64,000 nt of DNA from Streptomyces chryseus (GCF_014650755.1 NZ_BMVO01000001.1:682001-746000); one strand, 5' to 3'. Positions 25,160-34,341 are shown, numbered from the stretch's first letter. The notes: generated from the letters alone by a model not told the origin. Made by a program: numbers and translations.

Positions 25160-25852
25160 ATGACCGAGCGGCAGGCGGCCGACGAGCCGACGACAGGGCT
25201 GCGCGAGCGCAAGAAACAGCGCACCCGCGACGCCCTGCTGCGGGTCGCGCTGGAGCTCTTCACCACCCGCGGGTACGAGCACACGACCGTCGACGAGATC
25301 GCCGAGGCCGTCGAGGTCTCCCAGCGCACCTTCTTCCGCTACTTCGCCAGCAAGGAGGAAGCCGCCTTCGCCGTCCAGGAGATGGTGGAGTCGCGCTTCG
25401 TGGCGGAGCTGCTGGTGCGCCCCGCGCGGGAGCGCCCGTTCACCGCCATGCGCAACGCGGTCCTGTACTCGTGGAACACCATCGGCGAGGCGATCGAGGC
25501 CGTCGTACCGGTCGAACTGCACATGCGCACCTACCTGATGATCGAGTCGACGCCCGCGCTGCTCGCCGCCCATCTGCGCCGCTCCACCGAGCTGGAGGAG
25601 CGCACCGCCCGGATCATCGCCGACCGCGAGGGGCTCGACCTCGACGCCGACCCGCGCCCGCGCATCGCCGTGGCCGCGTTCACCGGCGTCATGCGGGTCA
25701 CGGGGCGGCTGTGGGGGCAGGGCGGGGACACCAGCATGGAGTCGATCAGGACGCTGACCGAGCTGTACCTGGACCACCTCGAACCGGCGCTCGCGGCGGA
25801 CTGGCGCGCCCCCGAGCGCACGCCGGGCGTGCCCGGCACACACGGAGTGTGA
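25160..25852 (+). CDS. TetR family transcriptional regulator (paired with MFS pump)
   Basis: 230-aa repressor. The N-terminal HTH is at about residues 25-65 (TRDALLRVALELFTTRGYEH then TTVDEIAEAVEVSQRTFFRY), with the classic TFYRYF-type ending as TFFRYF. The C-terminal part is the ligand-binding/dimer domain. It is divergent from the DHA2 efflux gene with a shared 116-bp control region, the standard arrangement for ligand-induced export. Some members of this subgroup (mycofactocin-type TetR_C) sense lipophilic compounds; the ligand here is unknown. ATG at 25160. Confidence 0.92.
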   Translation: MTERQAADEPTTGLRERKKQRTRDALLRVALELFTTRGYEHTTVDEIAEAVEVSQRTFFRYFASKEEAAFAVQEMVESRFVAELLVRPARERPFTAMRNAVLYSWNTIGEAIEAVVPVELHMRTYLMIESTPALLAAHLRRSTELEERTARIIADREGLDLDADPRPRIAVAAFTGVMRVTGRLWGQGGDTSMESIRTLTELYLDHLEPALAADWRAPERTPGVPGTHGV

Positions 25853-25938
25853 CGGAGCCTCAGCCTCCGTACCGCTGAAACGTGATGTGCGTCACGGATT
25901 TCGCGACGAGCCCCCGCCTTCTCCTAGGGTGGCCAGCA

Positions 25939-27150
25939 GTGACTTCCTTCGACTCCTCCCCCACCCTCAACGCATGGCGCGCGCTGCTCGCTCTCGCCGT
26001 GGTGTTCATCCTGCTGGCCACCACGGGCTGGACCGCGATACGCCGCCACAAGGGCGACTCCGACCTCCGTACGGCGTCGTTGGCCGCGTGGGCCGTCGGC
26101 GGCATCGACGGCCGCGCGCTGCCGGAGGCCGGGTCGCCGCCCGACCGGCTCGCCCGTTTCTTCGCCGGTCTCACCGCCGCCCAGCGCGCCCGGCTCGTCG
26201 ACCGCTACCCGCTGGTCGTCGGCAACCTGAACGGCGTCCCGCTCACCCTGCGCTACCGGGCCAACCGCCTGGCCCTGACCCAGGCGCGGAAGGTCGAGCG
26301 GCAGCGGATGCACGACGAGCGGCTCACTTCCGCCGGCCGCCTGACGGCGCAGCGCAGGGAGCAGCGCTTCGCGTCGCTCATGGGTGAGGGGCGGCAGATC
26401 CTCGCGTTCGACCCCGTCGGCTCCGGGCGGGTCTCCGAGGTCTTCGGCGACCTCGGCCGCGCCGAGCGGGTGTCGGTCGTCGTCCCCGGCGTCGACACCA
26501 ACGTGGTGAACTTCGAGCGGACGCGCCGCAGGTACACCGCGCCGGTGGGCATGGCGAAGTCGCTGTACGCCGCCGAGCGCGCCGCGTCGCCGGGGACCCG
26601 TACCGCCGTCATCGCCTGGGCCGACTACACCTCGCCCGTCGGCGTCGGCATGGACGCGGCCATCGGCCGGCTCGCCAGGGAGGGTTCCAAGCGGCTCGAC
26701 TCCCTCGTGCGGGCCCTGCCCGGCGACTCGAAGGTCTCGCTCTTCTGCCACAGCTACGGCTCGGTGGTGTGCGGCGTCGCGGCGCCCTCGCTGCCGCCGC
26801 GGGTCGCCGACATCGCGGTCGCCGGCAGCCCCGGCATGCGGGTCGAGAGCGCGAGGGAACTGCGCACCGGAGCGCGGGTGTGGGCGACCCGGGACCACGA
26901 CGACTGGATCCAGGACGTGCCGTACCTGGCGGTCGGCGGGCTGGGCCACGGCGCGGACCCGATGACACCGGAGTTCGGGGCGCGGGTGTTGTCGGCGTCC
27001 GGTGCGGTCGGGCACACCGGTTACTTCGAGCCGGGGACGACAAGTCTCAGCAACTTCGCCGGGATAGGCGTCGGCTCGTACTCCACAGTGCGCTGCGCCG
27101 GCGACGACGGGGCATGCCGGAGCGGAATTTCCGGTGCGGAAGCGAACTGA
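25939..27150 (+). CDS. Membrane-anchored alpha/beta hydrolase (DUF1023 family), copy 1
   Basis: 403-aa protein with one N-terminal transmembrane anchor (about residues 14-33) and an alpha/beta-hydrolase domain of DUF1023. The nucleophile elbow is FCHSYGSVVCG with Ser272. Family motifs VVVPGVDTN, MAKSLY and IAWADYTSPVGVG precede it, and GLGHGADP and GHTGYF (His candidates) follow. Such proteins are abundant in actinobacteria with unproven esterase or lipase roles. GTG at 25939, 8 nt after TAGGGT. A shorter secreted paralogue lies at 30445-31467, on the other side of a two-component system. Confidence 0.87.
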   Translation: MTSFDSSPTLNAWRALLALAVVFILLATTGWTAIRRHKGDSDLRTASLAAWAVGGIDGRALPEAGSPPDRLARFFAGLTAAQRARLVDRYPLVVGNLNGVPLTLRYRANRLALTQARKVERQRMHDERLTSAGRLTAQRREQRFASLMGEGRQILAFDPVGSGRVSEVFGDLGRAERVSVVVPGVDTNVVNFERTRRRYTAPVGMAKSLYAAERAASPGTRTAVIAWADYTSPVGVGMDAAIGRLAREGSKRLDSLVRALPGDSKVSLFCHSYGSVVCGVAAPSLPPRVADIAVAGSPGMRVESARELRTGARVWATRDHDDWIQDVPYLAVGGLGHGADPMTPEFGARVLSASGAVGHTGYFEPGTTSLSNFAGIGVGSYSTVRCAGDDGACRSGISGAEAN

Positions 27151-27245
27151 CGCGCGTAGAACCTCGTGGCGACCCGAGGGAGCCGGAACATTGTGGCCGG
27201 CACCGAGGGGCGACGCGCGGGCGCACGCCGCATACGATGAGCCGC

Positions 27246-28136
27246 ATGGGTGATGTGCTGGCCGGAATTCATGCCACCTGGGAGTTCGAGAGCGACTCCG
27301 TGGTCATCCGCTTCGAACGGGGGATCCGCACGCCGAAGCTGTTCCAGGCGCTCGGCGAACGGCGCATCCCCCACGAGGCGCTGGCGTCGGTGACCCTGAC
27401 GCCGGGGAAGCGCGGCACAGTCGTTCTGCACGCGACCCCGAGACCGGGCGCCGACCCGCTGATGGAGGCCGCGGCCGGGCAGTTGCGGGACGGCTCCGAT
27501 CCGTACCGGCTGGTGCTGCCCGCCGAGCGCGAGACCCTCGCGGAGTACTACGGCGACGAACTGCGCGCCGTGCTGGCCCCCGAGGCGAAGCTGCCCGCCG
27601 AGAAGTTCCTGGTGGCCGCCCCGCAGGCGCCGGTGCACTTCAAGGCGTACGACGGCAAGGCCTCCTTCGACGGGACGCGGGTGTCCTTCCGCTGGTTCTG
27701 GACGGGTGCGTCCTCGGCGAAGTGGAAGGCGGGCGACCAGAGCTTCCACGTCCAGGAGCTGAACGGCGTGGAGTGGCGCTCCCCCGACGTGTTCGACGGG
27801 TACCTGCGGCTGCTGCGGCGCGACAGCGGCCTGACGACGCTCCCCCCGCAGCCGGCCCAGGCGGACCAGGACCCCGCCGCGGTCGTCTTCGGCCTCGGGT
27901 ACGGCCCGGTGCACGAGTCGCTGCCGTTCGCCGCGGCGGTGCTCGGGGCGGTCCGCACGGGAAGCGCGCCGCCGCCGCTGGACGCGGCTCCGGCCGAACC
28001 GGCGCCGGATGCCGCGCGGCGCGACCCCGCCGACATCGCCGAGCGGATCCGCCACCTCGGCGACCTGCGCGAGGCGGGCCTCGTGACGGACGAGGAGTTC
28101 ACCGCGAAGAAGGCGGAGTTGCTCGCGGAGCTGTAG
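27246..28136 (+). CDS. DUF4429 protein with C-terminal SHOCT domain
   Basis: 296-aa cytoplasmic protein. Residues about 1-220 contain one or two DUF4429 (PH-like) units, seen as DSVVIRFERG and KASFDGTRVSFRWF, and the last 35 residues are a SHOCT helix-turn-helix oligomerisation motif (DIAERIRHLGDLREAGLVTD then EEFTAKKAELLAEL). Function is unknown. The ATG at 27246 is chosen because it lies 7 nt after TACGAT (27233-27238), the leaderless pattern; an ATG at 27237 overlaps that box. The gene follows the alpha/beta hydrolase in the same orientation. Confidence 0.85.
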   Translation: MGDVLAGIHATWEFESDSVVIRFERGIRTPKLFQALGERRIPHEALASVTLTPGKRGTVVLHATPRPGADPLMEAAAGQLRDGSDPYRLVLPAERETLAEYYGDELRAVLAPEAKLPAEKFLVAAPQAPVHFKAYDGKASFDGTRVSFRWFWTGASSAKWKAGDQSFHVQELNGVEWRSPDVFDGYLRLLRRDSGLTTLPPQPAQADQDPAAVVFGLGYGPVHESLPFAAAVLGAVRTGSAPPPLDAAPAEPAPDAARRDPADIAERIRHLGDLREAGLVTDEEFTAKKAELLAEL

Positions 28137-28274
28137 GGACGAGAGGTGCGGGCGGGGTTCGGCGGCGCACGGTCCGGCCCCGGCCGCGCGGAGTGTCGTA
28201 CCTGGGTATGAGGCCCGGGTTGGCACCGCGGTACGACGCCCGCCCGGCGGCCTCGCGCCTACGCTGGCCGGGCC

Positions 28275-29594
28275 ATGACCGAACCCCCCGCTCCCCCGCC
28301 CCCCGTCGACGGTCTCCTCGCCGCCGGACGCCGCAACGCGCGGGTCCTCGCGCACGCCGTCAGCCACCCCTCGCACGCGCCGACGCCGCTGTTCGCAGAC
28401 GCCCCGAAGCGCTGGCAGCGGCTGCTGCCGTACGCCGTCGTGGTGGGTCTCGTCGCGGTCTTCCTGCCCGTCACGCACGCCGTCCTCACCAACGACTACG
28501 GCGTGTCCGGCGGGCTCGCCGGGGCGATCGCCGTCGCGCAGACCGTGCCGCTGCTGATGATCGCCCACCGGCCGCTCCAGGCGTGGTGGATCATCCTGCC
28601 CGCCGATGTCGCCGGCGGGCTGTTCGCCGTCAACGGGCCCGGCACGCAGGCCCCCTGGCCGTGGACCCCGCCCGTCATGGTCGCGTACCTGTTCCTGCTG
28701 TTCGCGCTGGCGCTGCGCGAGACGCGCCGGACCCTCGTCGGCGTCTGGCTCGTCACCGGCGCCGCCGGTCTCGTCCTCGGCCGGTTCTTCTCCGAGGAGA
28801 GCGGCGGTACGCACGCCCTTCTCGTCGTGCTCAGCGCCGTCGTCCTCGTCATAGGCGGCGCGCTGCGCGAACGCGGCGAGGCACAGCGGCGGCTCGTCGA
28901 GCAGGAGACCATCAGCGAGGAGGAGCGGTCCCGGCGCACACTGCTGGAGGAACGCACCCGTATCGCCCGCGAACTGCACGACGTCGTCGCCCACCACATG
29001 TCGGTGATCACCGTGCAGGCCGACTCCGCGCCGTACCGCGTCGAGGGCCTCCCGCCGCAGGCGCGGGAGGAGTTCGCCTCGATCGCCGCGAGCGCGCGGG
29101 AGTCGCTGACCGAGATGCGGCGGCTGCTCTCGGTCCTGCGCAGCGAGGACGCGACGGGCGAGCGCGCCCCGCAGCCCGGCCTCGACCGGCTCCAGCAGCT
29201 CGTGGAGGCGACGGTACGGGCGGGGGTGCCGGCCGAGCTGTCCCTGACCTCGGGCCTCGCGGAGCCCGGCCGGCTGCCGCAGACCGTCGACCTCTCCGCG
29301 TACCGCATCGTCCAGGAGGCGCTGGCGAACGTGGTGCGGCACGCGCCCGGCGCCACGACCCGGGTCTCCGTCTCCTGCGACGGCGCGGACCTGACCGTCC
29401 TCGTCGTCAACGGCCCTCCCTGCGGACCCACTTCGCCCGTCGAGGCGAGCGGGGCGGGCGGTCACGGCCTCGTCGGAATGCGGGAGCGCGTACGGTTGAC
29501 GGGCGGCACGCTCGACACCGGCCCGCTGCCCGACGGCGGCTTCCGGGTCGCCGCCCGGCTTCCCCTCGGCACGAAGGAACCCGCCTCCCCATGA
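28275..29594 (+). CDS. Sensor histidine kinase, NarL/DesK-type (HisKA_3)
   Basis: 439-aa membrane kinase. Residues about 50-205 contain five or six hydrophobic segments (sensor). The dimerisation/phospho-acceptor motif RIARELHDVVAHHMSVI gives His235. The ATPase domain has the N box region (AYRIVQEALANVVRHA) and G box GGHGLVGMRERV. It phosphorylates the response regulator encoded immediately downstream; the genes overlap by 4 bp (ATGA). The stimulus is unknown; a sensor made only of membrane helices suggests detection within the bilayer. Confidence 0.95.
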   Translation: MTEPPAPPPPVDGLLAAGRRNARVLAHAVSHPSHAPTPLFADAPKRWQRLLPYAVVVGLVAVFLPVTHAVLTNDYGVSGGLAGAIAVAQTVPLLMIAHRPLQAWWIILPADVAGGLFAVNGPGTQAPWPWTPPVMVAYLFLLFALALRETRRTLVGVWLVTGAAGLVLGRFFSEESGGTHALLVVLSAVVLVIGGALRERGEAQRRLVEQETISEEERSRRTLLEERTRIARELHDVVAHHMSVITVQADSAPYRVEGLPPQAREEFASIAASARESLTEMRRLLSVLRSEDATGERAPQPGLDRLQQLVEATVRAGVPAELSLTSGLAEPGRLPQTVDLSAYRIVQEALANVVRHAPGATTRVSVSCDGADLTVLVVNGPPCGPTSPVEASGAGGHGLVGMRERVRLTGGTLDTGPLPDGGFRVAARLPLGTKEPASP

Positions 29595-30265
29595 CCATCC
29601 GCGTGATCATCGTCGACGACCAGGCCATGGTGCGGGCGGGGTTCGCCGCGCTGCTGTCGGCGCAGAGCGACATCGACGTGGTCGGCGAGGCGCCGGACGG
29701 GCGGCAGGGCATCGAGGTCAGCCGGACCACCCACCCCGACGTGGTCCTCATGGACGTACGCATGCCGGAGATGGACGGGCTCGCGGCGGCGCGCGAGCTG
29801 CTGGACCCGCCGCCGGGCGTCGTCCACCGGCCGAAGGTCCTCATGCTCACCACGTTCGACGTGGACGACTATGTGTACGAGGCGCTGCGCGCCGGGGCGT
29901 CCGGGTTCCTCCTCAAGGACGCGCCGCCGGCCGACCTGATCTCGGCGGTGCGAGTGGTGGCGGCCGGAGAGGCGCTGCTGGCACCGTCGGTGACACGGCG
30001 TCTGATCGCGGACTTCGCACGGCAGCGGCCCGCGCCCCGCAAGGACCCGTCCCTGCGCCTCAACGGGCTCACACCCCGCGAGACGGAAGTCCTCGAACTG
30101 ATCGCCCGGGGCCTGTCGAACCAGGAGATCGCCGCGCGACTGGTGCTGGCGGAGCAGACCGTGAAGACGCACATCGGCCGCGTCCTGGCCAAACTGGACC
30201 TGCGCGACCGCGCGCAGGCGGTGATCTTCGCGTACGAGTCGGGCCTGGTCTCGCCGGGCGCCTGA
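29591..30265 (+). CDS. Response regulator, NarL/LuxR type
   Basis: 224-aa two-domain regulator. Receiver domain: acidic pair Asp9-Asp10, phospho-acceptor Asp55 in VVLMDVRMPEMDG, and Lys107 in GFLLKDAPP. The C-terminal LuxR HTH spans about 157-220 (LTPRETEVLELIARGLSNQE, VKTHIGRVLAKLDLRDR). Its start codon overlaps the kinase stop. The target genes are not known; the two flanking DUF1023 hydrolase paralogues are obvious candidates by position only. Confidence 0.96.
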   Translation: MTIRVIIVDDQAMVRAGFAALLSAQSDIDVVGEAPDGRQGIEVSRTTHPDVVLMDVRMPEMDGLAAARELLDPPPGVVHRPKVLMLTTFDVDDYVYEALRAGASGFLLKDAPPADLISAVRVVAAGEALLAPSVTRRLIADFARQRPAPRKDPSLRLNGLTPRETEVLELIARGLSNQEIAARLVLAEQTVKTHIGRVLAKLDLRDRAQAVIFAYESGLVSPGA

Positions 30266-30444
30266 CGCCGGGCGGCTGTGGCGCCGCAACGCGGCACACG
30301 CCGGGACCGGGTACGAGAAGCCCGGCACCCCCAATACCCCAGTAGCACCCACGACTTGGCCCCCTGGTGTGACGCCCGGCTCGGCGTCGTCCTCCTACCT
30401 TCCTCTCCGCCGGCCACCGGCAACCGGAAGAGGAAGAGGGAACC

Positions 30445-31467
30445 ATGCGCCGTCTCAAGAGGACCCTGGTCGCACTAGCGCTCGCGGCAACCGTCGTAGC
30501 GGGCACCGCGGGCTGGGCCTCCGGCACCGCGCAGGAGCCGGTCACCGGCCCGCCCCCCGGCACCGCCGCCTGGCGGAGCGAGGGCCTGCCCGACCCCGCC
30601 ACGACCACCCCGGCCGAAGTCGCCCGGTTCTTCGCGGCGCTCGGCCCCGGCAGGCGGCAGGACCTGGTCCGCCGGCACCCCACCGTCGTGGGCAACCTGG
30701 ACGGCGTCCCCGTCGAGCTCCGTTACGCCGCCAACGCCCGTACCGCGAAGGCCGTCGGCCTGGGCCGCCTGGCCGGCCCCGGCCGCCGGATCCTCGCCCT
30801 CGACCCGCGCGGCCGGGGCCAGGTGGCCGAGGTGTACGGGGACCTGGCGACGGCCCGGCACGTCGCCGTCGTGGTCCCCGGTTCGGACATCGACGCCGCC
30901 ACCTTCGACCGTACGAACGACCCCTACGGCACCCCCGCCGGCATGGCGAAGTCGCTGCGCGACGCGACGAAGGGCCACCGCACCGCCGTGATCGCCTGGG
31001 CCGGTTACACCACCCCCGTCGGTGTGGGCGTGGACGCCGCCACGGGTGACCTCGCCGAGGCCGGGGCCGACCGCCTCGCCCGGCTGACGGACGGGCTCGA
31101 CGCCACCGGCGCCCCGGACCCGGCCCTCTTCTGCCACAGCTACGGCTCGGTGGTCTGCGGACTGGCCGCCTCCCGCCTCGACGCCGCCGACATCGTGGCG
31201 CTCGGCTCGCCCGGGATGCGCGCGGACAACGTCGGCGGCCTGGGCACGCGGGCCCGCGTGTGGGCCGCCAAGGACCCCTCCGACTGGATCGGCAGGGTCC
31301 CGAACGTCGAGTTCGCGGGGCTCGGCCACGGCGCCGACCCCACCGACCCGGCCTTCGGCGCCCGCCGCGTACCGGCCGGTGACGCCGACGGGCACACCGG
31401 CTACTTCGCCCCCGGCACGCAGTCCCTGCGTACCTTCGCGTCGATCACCGTGGGAGCGTCCCGATGA
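30445..31467 (+). CDS. Secreted alpha/beta hydrolase (DUF1023 family), copy 2
   Basis: 340-aa exported paralogue of the protein at 25939. Residues 1-30 are a Sec signal with MRRLKR and a hydrophobic core. The hydrolase core repeats the same motifs: VGNLDGVPVELRYAAN, VVVPGSDID, MAKSLRD, the nucleophile FCHSYGSVVCG (Ser232), GLGHGADP and DGHTGYF. In contrast to copy 1 it lacks a stable membrane anchor. The ribosome-binding site is GGAAGAGGGAA. It overlaps the acyltransferase gene by 4 bp (ATGA), so the two are likely cotranscribed. Confidence 0.88.
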   Translation: MRRLKRTLVALALAATVVAGTAGWASGTAQEPVTGPPPGTAAWRSEGLPDPATTTPAEVARFFAALGPGRRQDLVRRHPTVVGNLDGVPVELRYAANARTAKAVGLGRLAGPGRRILALDPRGRGQVAEVYGDLATARHVAVVVPGSDIDAATFDRTNDPYGTPAGMAKSLRDATKGHRTAVIAWAGYTTPVGVGVDAATGDLAEAGADRLARLTDGLDATGAPDPALFCHSYGSVVCGLAASRLDAADIVALGSPGMRADNVGGLGTRARVWAAKDPSDWIGRVPNVEFAGLGHGADPTDPAFGARRVPAGDADGHTGYFAPGTQSLRTFASITVGASR

Positions 31468-32655
31468 GGGCTCTGGCGGCGAGGATCGAGGCGCGGACCC
31501 CCGCCCACCGCGACCGGGCCGTCGACGGTCTGCGCGCCCTGGCCCTGCTCGCGGTGCCCGCCGGCCACTGGATGCTCGGCGGCTTCACGCCGGACGACGG
31601 CGGCGCGCTGCACAACGCCAGCCCGCTGGCCTCCTTCGGCTTCTTCGCGCCCGTGAGCTGGGTGCTGCAGACGCTGGGCATCTTCTTCCTGGTCGGCGGA
31701 TACGCGTCCGTCCTGTCGTACCGCCGCCACCGGCCCGACCGGTACGTGGCTGCGCGGCCGGATCGCACGGCTCGGCCGGCCGGTGCTCGGCGTGACCGCC
31801 GTGTGGGCGCTGCTGCTGCCGGTGCTGTACGCGGCGGGGGTGCCGGGCACGACGCTGCGGACCGGGTCGACGCTGGTGATCCAGCCCCTGTGGTTCGTCG
31901 GGGTGTACGTCGGGGTGACCGCCCTGACGCCGTACTGCGTCCGGGCCTCGCGGAGGATGGGCGCCTGGGCCGCCGCACCGCTCGTCGCCTCCGTCGCGGT
32001 CGTCGACTTCCTGCGGTACGGGCCGTACGCCGAGGCCGTGCCGTCGTGGCTGAGCCTGCTGAACCTGCTGCCGGGCTGGCTCTTCGCGTACCAACTCGGC
32101 GTCTGCTGGGGCGAGAAGCGCATCGGCGGGCGCGGCGGGGCGGTGCTGCTCGCCGGTGGGACGGTGCTGTTCGCCGCGCTGCTGGTGGTGTTCCACTACC
32201 CGGCGTCGATGGTCGGCGTACCGGGAGAGGTCCGCACCAACTCGCACCCGCCGTCCCTGCTGGTACCGGCCCTCGCGGCGGCGCAGAGCGGTGCGGCGAT
32301 CCTGCTGCGCGACCGGATCGGGCGGCTGCTGCGCAGGCCGGCGCTGTGGGCGCCGGTCGTCGTGATCAACCTGTCGGCGATGACGATCCTGTGCTGGCAC
32401 CAGACGGCGATGCTCGCCGCGGCCGTCCCCGCCTCGTTCCTCGGTACGGTTCCGGGCCTGACCGGGGCGCCGGACTCGCTCGGCTGGATTCTTGCGAGGG
32501 TCGCGTGGCTGCCGGTGTTCGCGGGGCTTCTGATCCTGATCGGGCGGTACGCGCGGGCGTTCGAGGCGCCGTGGGAGAACGCGCCGGCGGCCCGGCGCGC
32601 GGCGGCGGGGGTACTGGCGGCGGGCTTCGCGGTGTTCGCGCTGGGGCTGGCGTGA
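31464..32655 (+). pseudogene. Acyltransferase-3 family membrane protein, frameshifted near 31743
   Basis: The N-terminal part (about residues 1-93, with DGLRALALLAVPAGHWMLGG and SWVLQTLGIFFLVGGYAS) reads in one frame from the ATG at 31464; the remainder, with about eight further membrane helices, reads in the +1 frame and ends at 32655. Joined at about 31743, the protein would be roughly 397 aa, the normal size for acyltransferase 3 (O-acyl transfer to sugars or cell-wall polymers). Codon bias in both halves is normal, so the lesion is recent, programmed, or a sequencing error. It overlaps the hydrolase gene by 4 bp. Confidence 0.8.
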
Positions 32656-32786
32656 GCCGGGGGGCCGGGCGCCGTCCGGGCACGGTCTCGGACGGCGGAC
32701 GGCGGACGGCGGAGGCGGACGGGCCAGGGGGCGACGGCGGACGGGCCGGTTCGTGGAGCGGGGCCAGGGGCGGCGCCCGGGGGTCA

Positions 32787-32813
32787 GGGGTCCGGGGCGG
32801 CGCCCCGGACCCC
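32787..32813. terminator. Bidirectional terminator between convergent genes
   Basis: 12-bp perfect arms GGGGTCCGGGGC (32787-32798) and GCCCCGGACCCC (32802-32813), loop GGC. The preceding 100 bp are simple GGCGGAC-type repeats. It separates the acyltransferase gene from the aldo/keto reductase gene. Confidence 0.8.
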
Positions 32814-32821
32814 CGGCGGTC

Positions 32822-33841
32822 CTACTCCCGGCCCGCCGACGTGAACGTCATGTCCGCGTAGCGGCCGCCCGCGACCCGGCTCGCGATCGGTTCCAGCAGT
32901 TCCATCTCGCTCTCGGTGAGCAGGAGCCGCGTCGCCGCCGCGTTCTCCTCGACGCGGGTGCGCTTGCGGGTTCCCGGGATCGGCACGACGGCGAGGCCGT
33001 GCACCCGGGCCTGCTGGTGCACCCAGGCGAGGGCGACCTGGCCGAGCGTGGCGGTGCGGCCCTCGGCGAGCTTGCGCACCGGTTCGAGCAGCGCGGCGTT
33101 CGCCGCCGCGTTGTCGCCGTTGTAGCGGGGCTGGCTCCGGCGGAAGTCGTCCTCGGTCAGGTCCTTCTCGGCGCTGGTGAAGGAACCGGTGAGGAAGCCG
33201 CGGCCGAGCGGTGAGTACGGGACCAGGGCGACGCCGAGTTCCCGGGCCGCCGGTACGACGCCCTCCTCGATGTCGCGGCTGAACAGCGACCACTCGGACT
33301 GCACGGCCGCGATCGGGTGCACGGCCTGCGCGGCCCGCAGCTCGCCGCCGGTCACCTCGCTCAGCCCGAGGTGCTTGACCTTGCCCTCGCGCACCAGCTC
33401 GGCCATCGCGCCGACCGACTCCTCGATGGGGACGTTCACGTCACGCCGGTGCATGTAGTAGAGGTCGATCTCGTCGACGCCGAGGCGCTGGAGGCTGCCC
33501 TCGACGCACTGGCGGATGTAGGCGGGGTCGTTGCTGATGGTCCGCTTCGACGGGTCGCGGGGGTCGACGGCCAGCGCGAACTTCGTCGCGATGACGACCT
33601 CGTCCCGGTGCGCCCGGAAGAACGGCGCGAGGAACTTCTCGTTCTCACCGGCCGCGTACGCGTCCGCCGTGTCGTAGAGGGTGATGCCCAGTTCGAGCGC
33701 CCGCTCCAGCGTGGCCCGGGCCTCGTCGGCGTCCGTGGGCCCGTAGGCGAAGCTCATGCCCATGCAGCCGAGGCCCTGTACGCCGACTTCCGGCCCACCG
33801 GTTCCCAGTCGGGCCTTGTCGATCTTGTTCTCGTCGCTCAT
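32822..33841 (-). CDS. Aldo/keto reductase
   Basis: 339-aa NADPH-dependent oxidoreductase of the AKR superfamily (YajO/AKR13-like layout). Catalytic tetrad residues are visible: Asp57 and Tyr62 in YDTADAYAAG, Lys87 in ATKFAL and His131 in YYMHRRD. The C-terminal cofactor region contains VVPIPGTRKRTRVEEN. It lies 7 bp downstream of a MerR regulator on the same strand, so the two form an operon, probably induced by the ligand of that regulator. Substrates are usually aldehydes; the specific one is unknown. Confidence 0.95.
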   Translation of the reverse strand: MSDENKIDKARLGTGGPEVGVQGLGCMGMSFAYGPTDADEARATLERALELGITLYDTADAYAAGENEKFLAPFFRAHRDEVVIATKFALAVDPRDPSKRTISNDPAYIRQCVEGSLQRLGVDEIDLYYMHRRDVNVPIEESVGAMAELVREGKVKHLGLSEVTGGELRAAQAVHPIAAVQSEWSLFSRDIEEGVVPAARELGVALVPYSPLGRGFLTGSFTSAEKDLTEDDFRRSQPRYNGDNAAANAALLEPVRKLAEGRTATLGQVALAWVHQQARVHGLAVVPIPGTRKRTRVEENAAATRLLLTESEMELLEPIASRVAGGRYADMTFTSAGRE

Positions 33842-33848
33842 GTGGGTT

Positions 33849-34304
33849 TCAGGCCCTCTCCGACGCCCTCCGGGCGTCCGCGTAAAAGTCGATCTTGTAG
33901 TCCAGTACGGCGAGCGTGTCCCGCAGTTCGTCGATGCGCGCCCGTACGTCCCGGCGTGTGGACTCCAGCAGCTCCTGCCGCTCCTCGAAGGTGTGCTCGC
34001 CCTCCCGCAGCAGTTCGGCGTACCTGACCATGTCCGCCACCGGCATGCCGGTCAGCCGCAGCTTGCCGACGAAGGCCAGCCAGTCCAGATCCCGGTTGCT
34101 GAAGCGCCGCTGGCCGGTGTGCGAGCGGTCGACGTGCGGCATCAGCCCGATCCGCTCGTACCAGCGCAGGGTGTACGCGGTGAGGCCGGTGTGCGTGGCG
34201 ACCTCGCTGATCGTGTAGTGGTCCCGGCCCGCGGGACGGGGGTGCGCCCGGGGCGCGGTGGCGCAGGAATCGGTGCGCGCGGGGACGGTTTCCGTCACGG
34301 TCAT
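33849..34304 (-). CDS. MerR family transcriptional regulator
   Basis: 151-aa regulator. The MerR winged HTH is at about residues 29-65 (HYTISEVATHTGLTAYTLRW then YERIGL), followed by a long dimerisation helix (about 100-135). No Cys triad for metals is present, so it is probably an organic-ligand or aldehyde-type MerR. It is cotranscribed with the aldo/keto reductase and divergent from the GNAT gene. The ATG at 34304 lies 7 nt after TAGCGT, which together with an upstream TTGCTT and 19-bp spacer forms a classic MerR-type promoter; the transcript is thus probably leaderless. Confidence 0.92.
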   Translation of the reverse strand: MTVTETVPARTDSCATAPRAHPRPAGRDHYTISEVATHTGLTAYTLRWYERIGLMPHVDRSHTGQRRFSNRDLDWLAFVGKLRLTGMPVADMVRYAELLREGEHTFEERQELLESTRRDVRARIDELRDTLAVLDYKIDFYADARRASERA

Positions 34305-34323
34305 GACCTCCACGCTAGGACCT

Positions 34324-34341
34324 TGGAGTGCGCTCCAAGCA
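34324..34341. promoter_or_regulatory. MerR-type operator in 19-bp promoter spacer
   Basis: Inverted repeat with 7-bp arms on the plus strand, TTGGAGT-GCGC region: the palindrome TTGGAG-TGCG-CTCCAA lies between TTGCTT (-35) and TAGCGT (-10) of the MerR gene. The elongated 19-bp spacer is the hallmark of MerR-controlled promoters. Confidence 0.7.

Noticed and set aside
32680..32760. GGCGGAC-type tandem motif in front of the bidirectional terminator
   Set aside because: Imperfect, short and compositional. It looks like GC-rich spacer slippage rather than a functional repeat.
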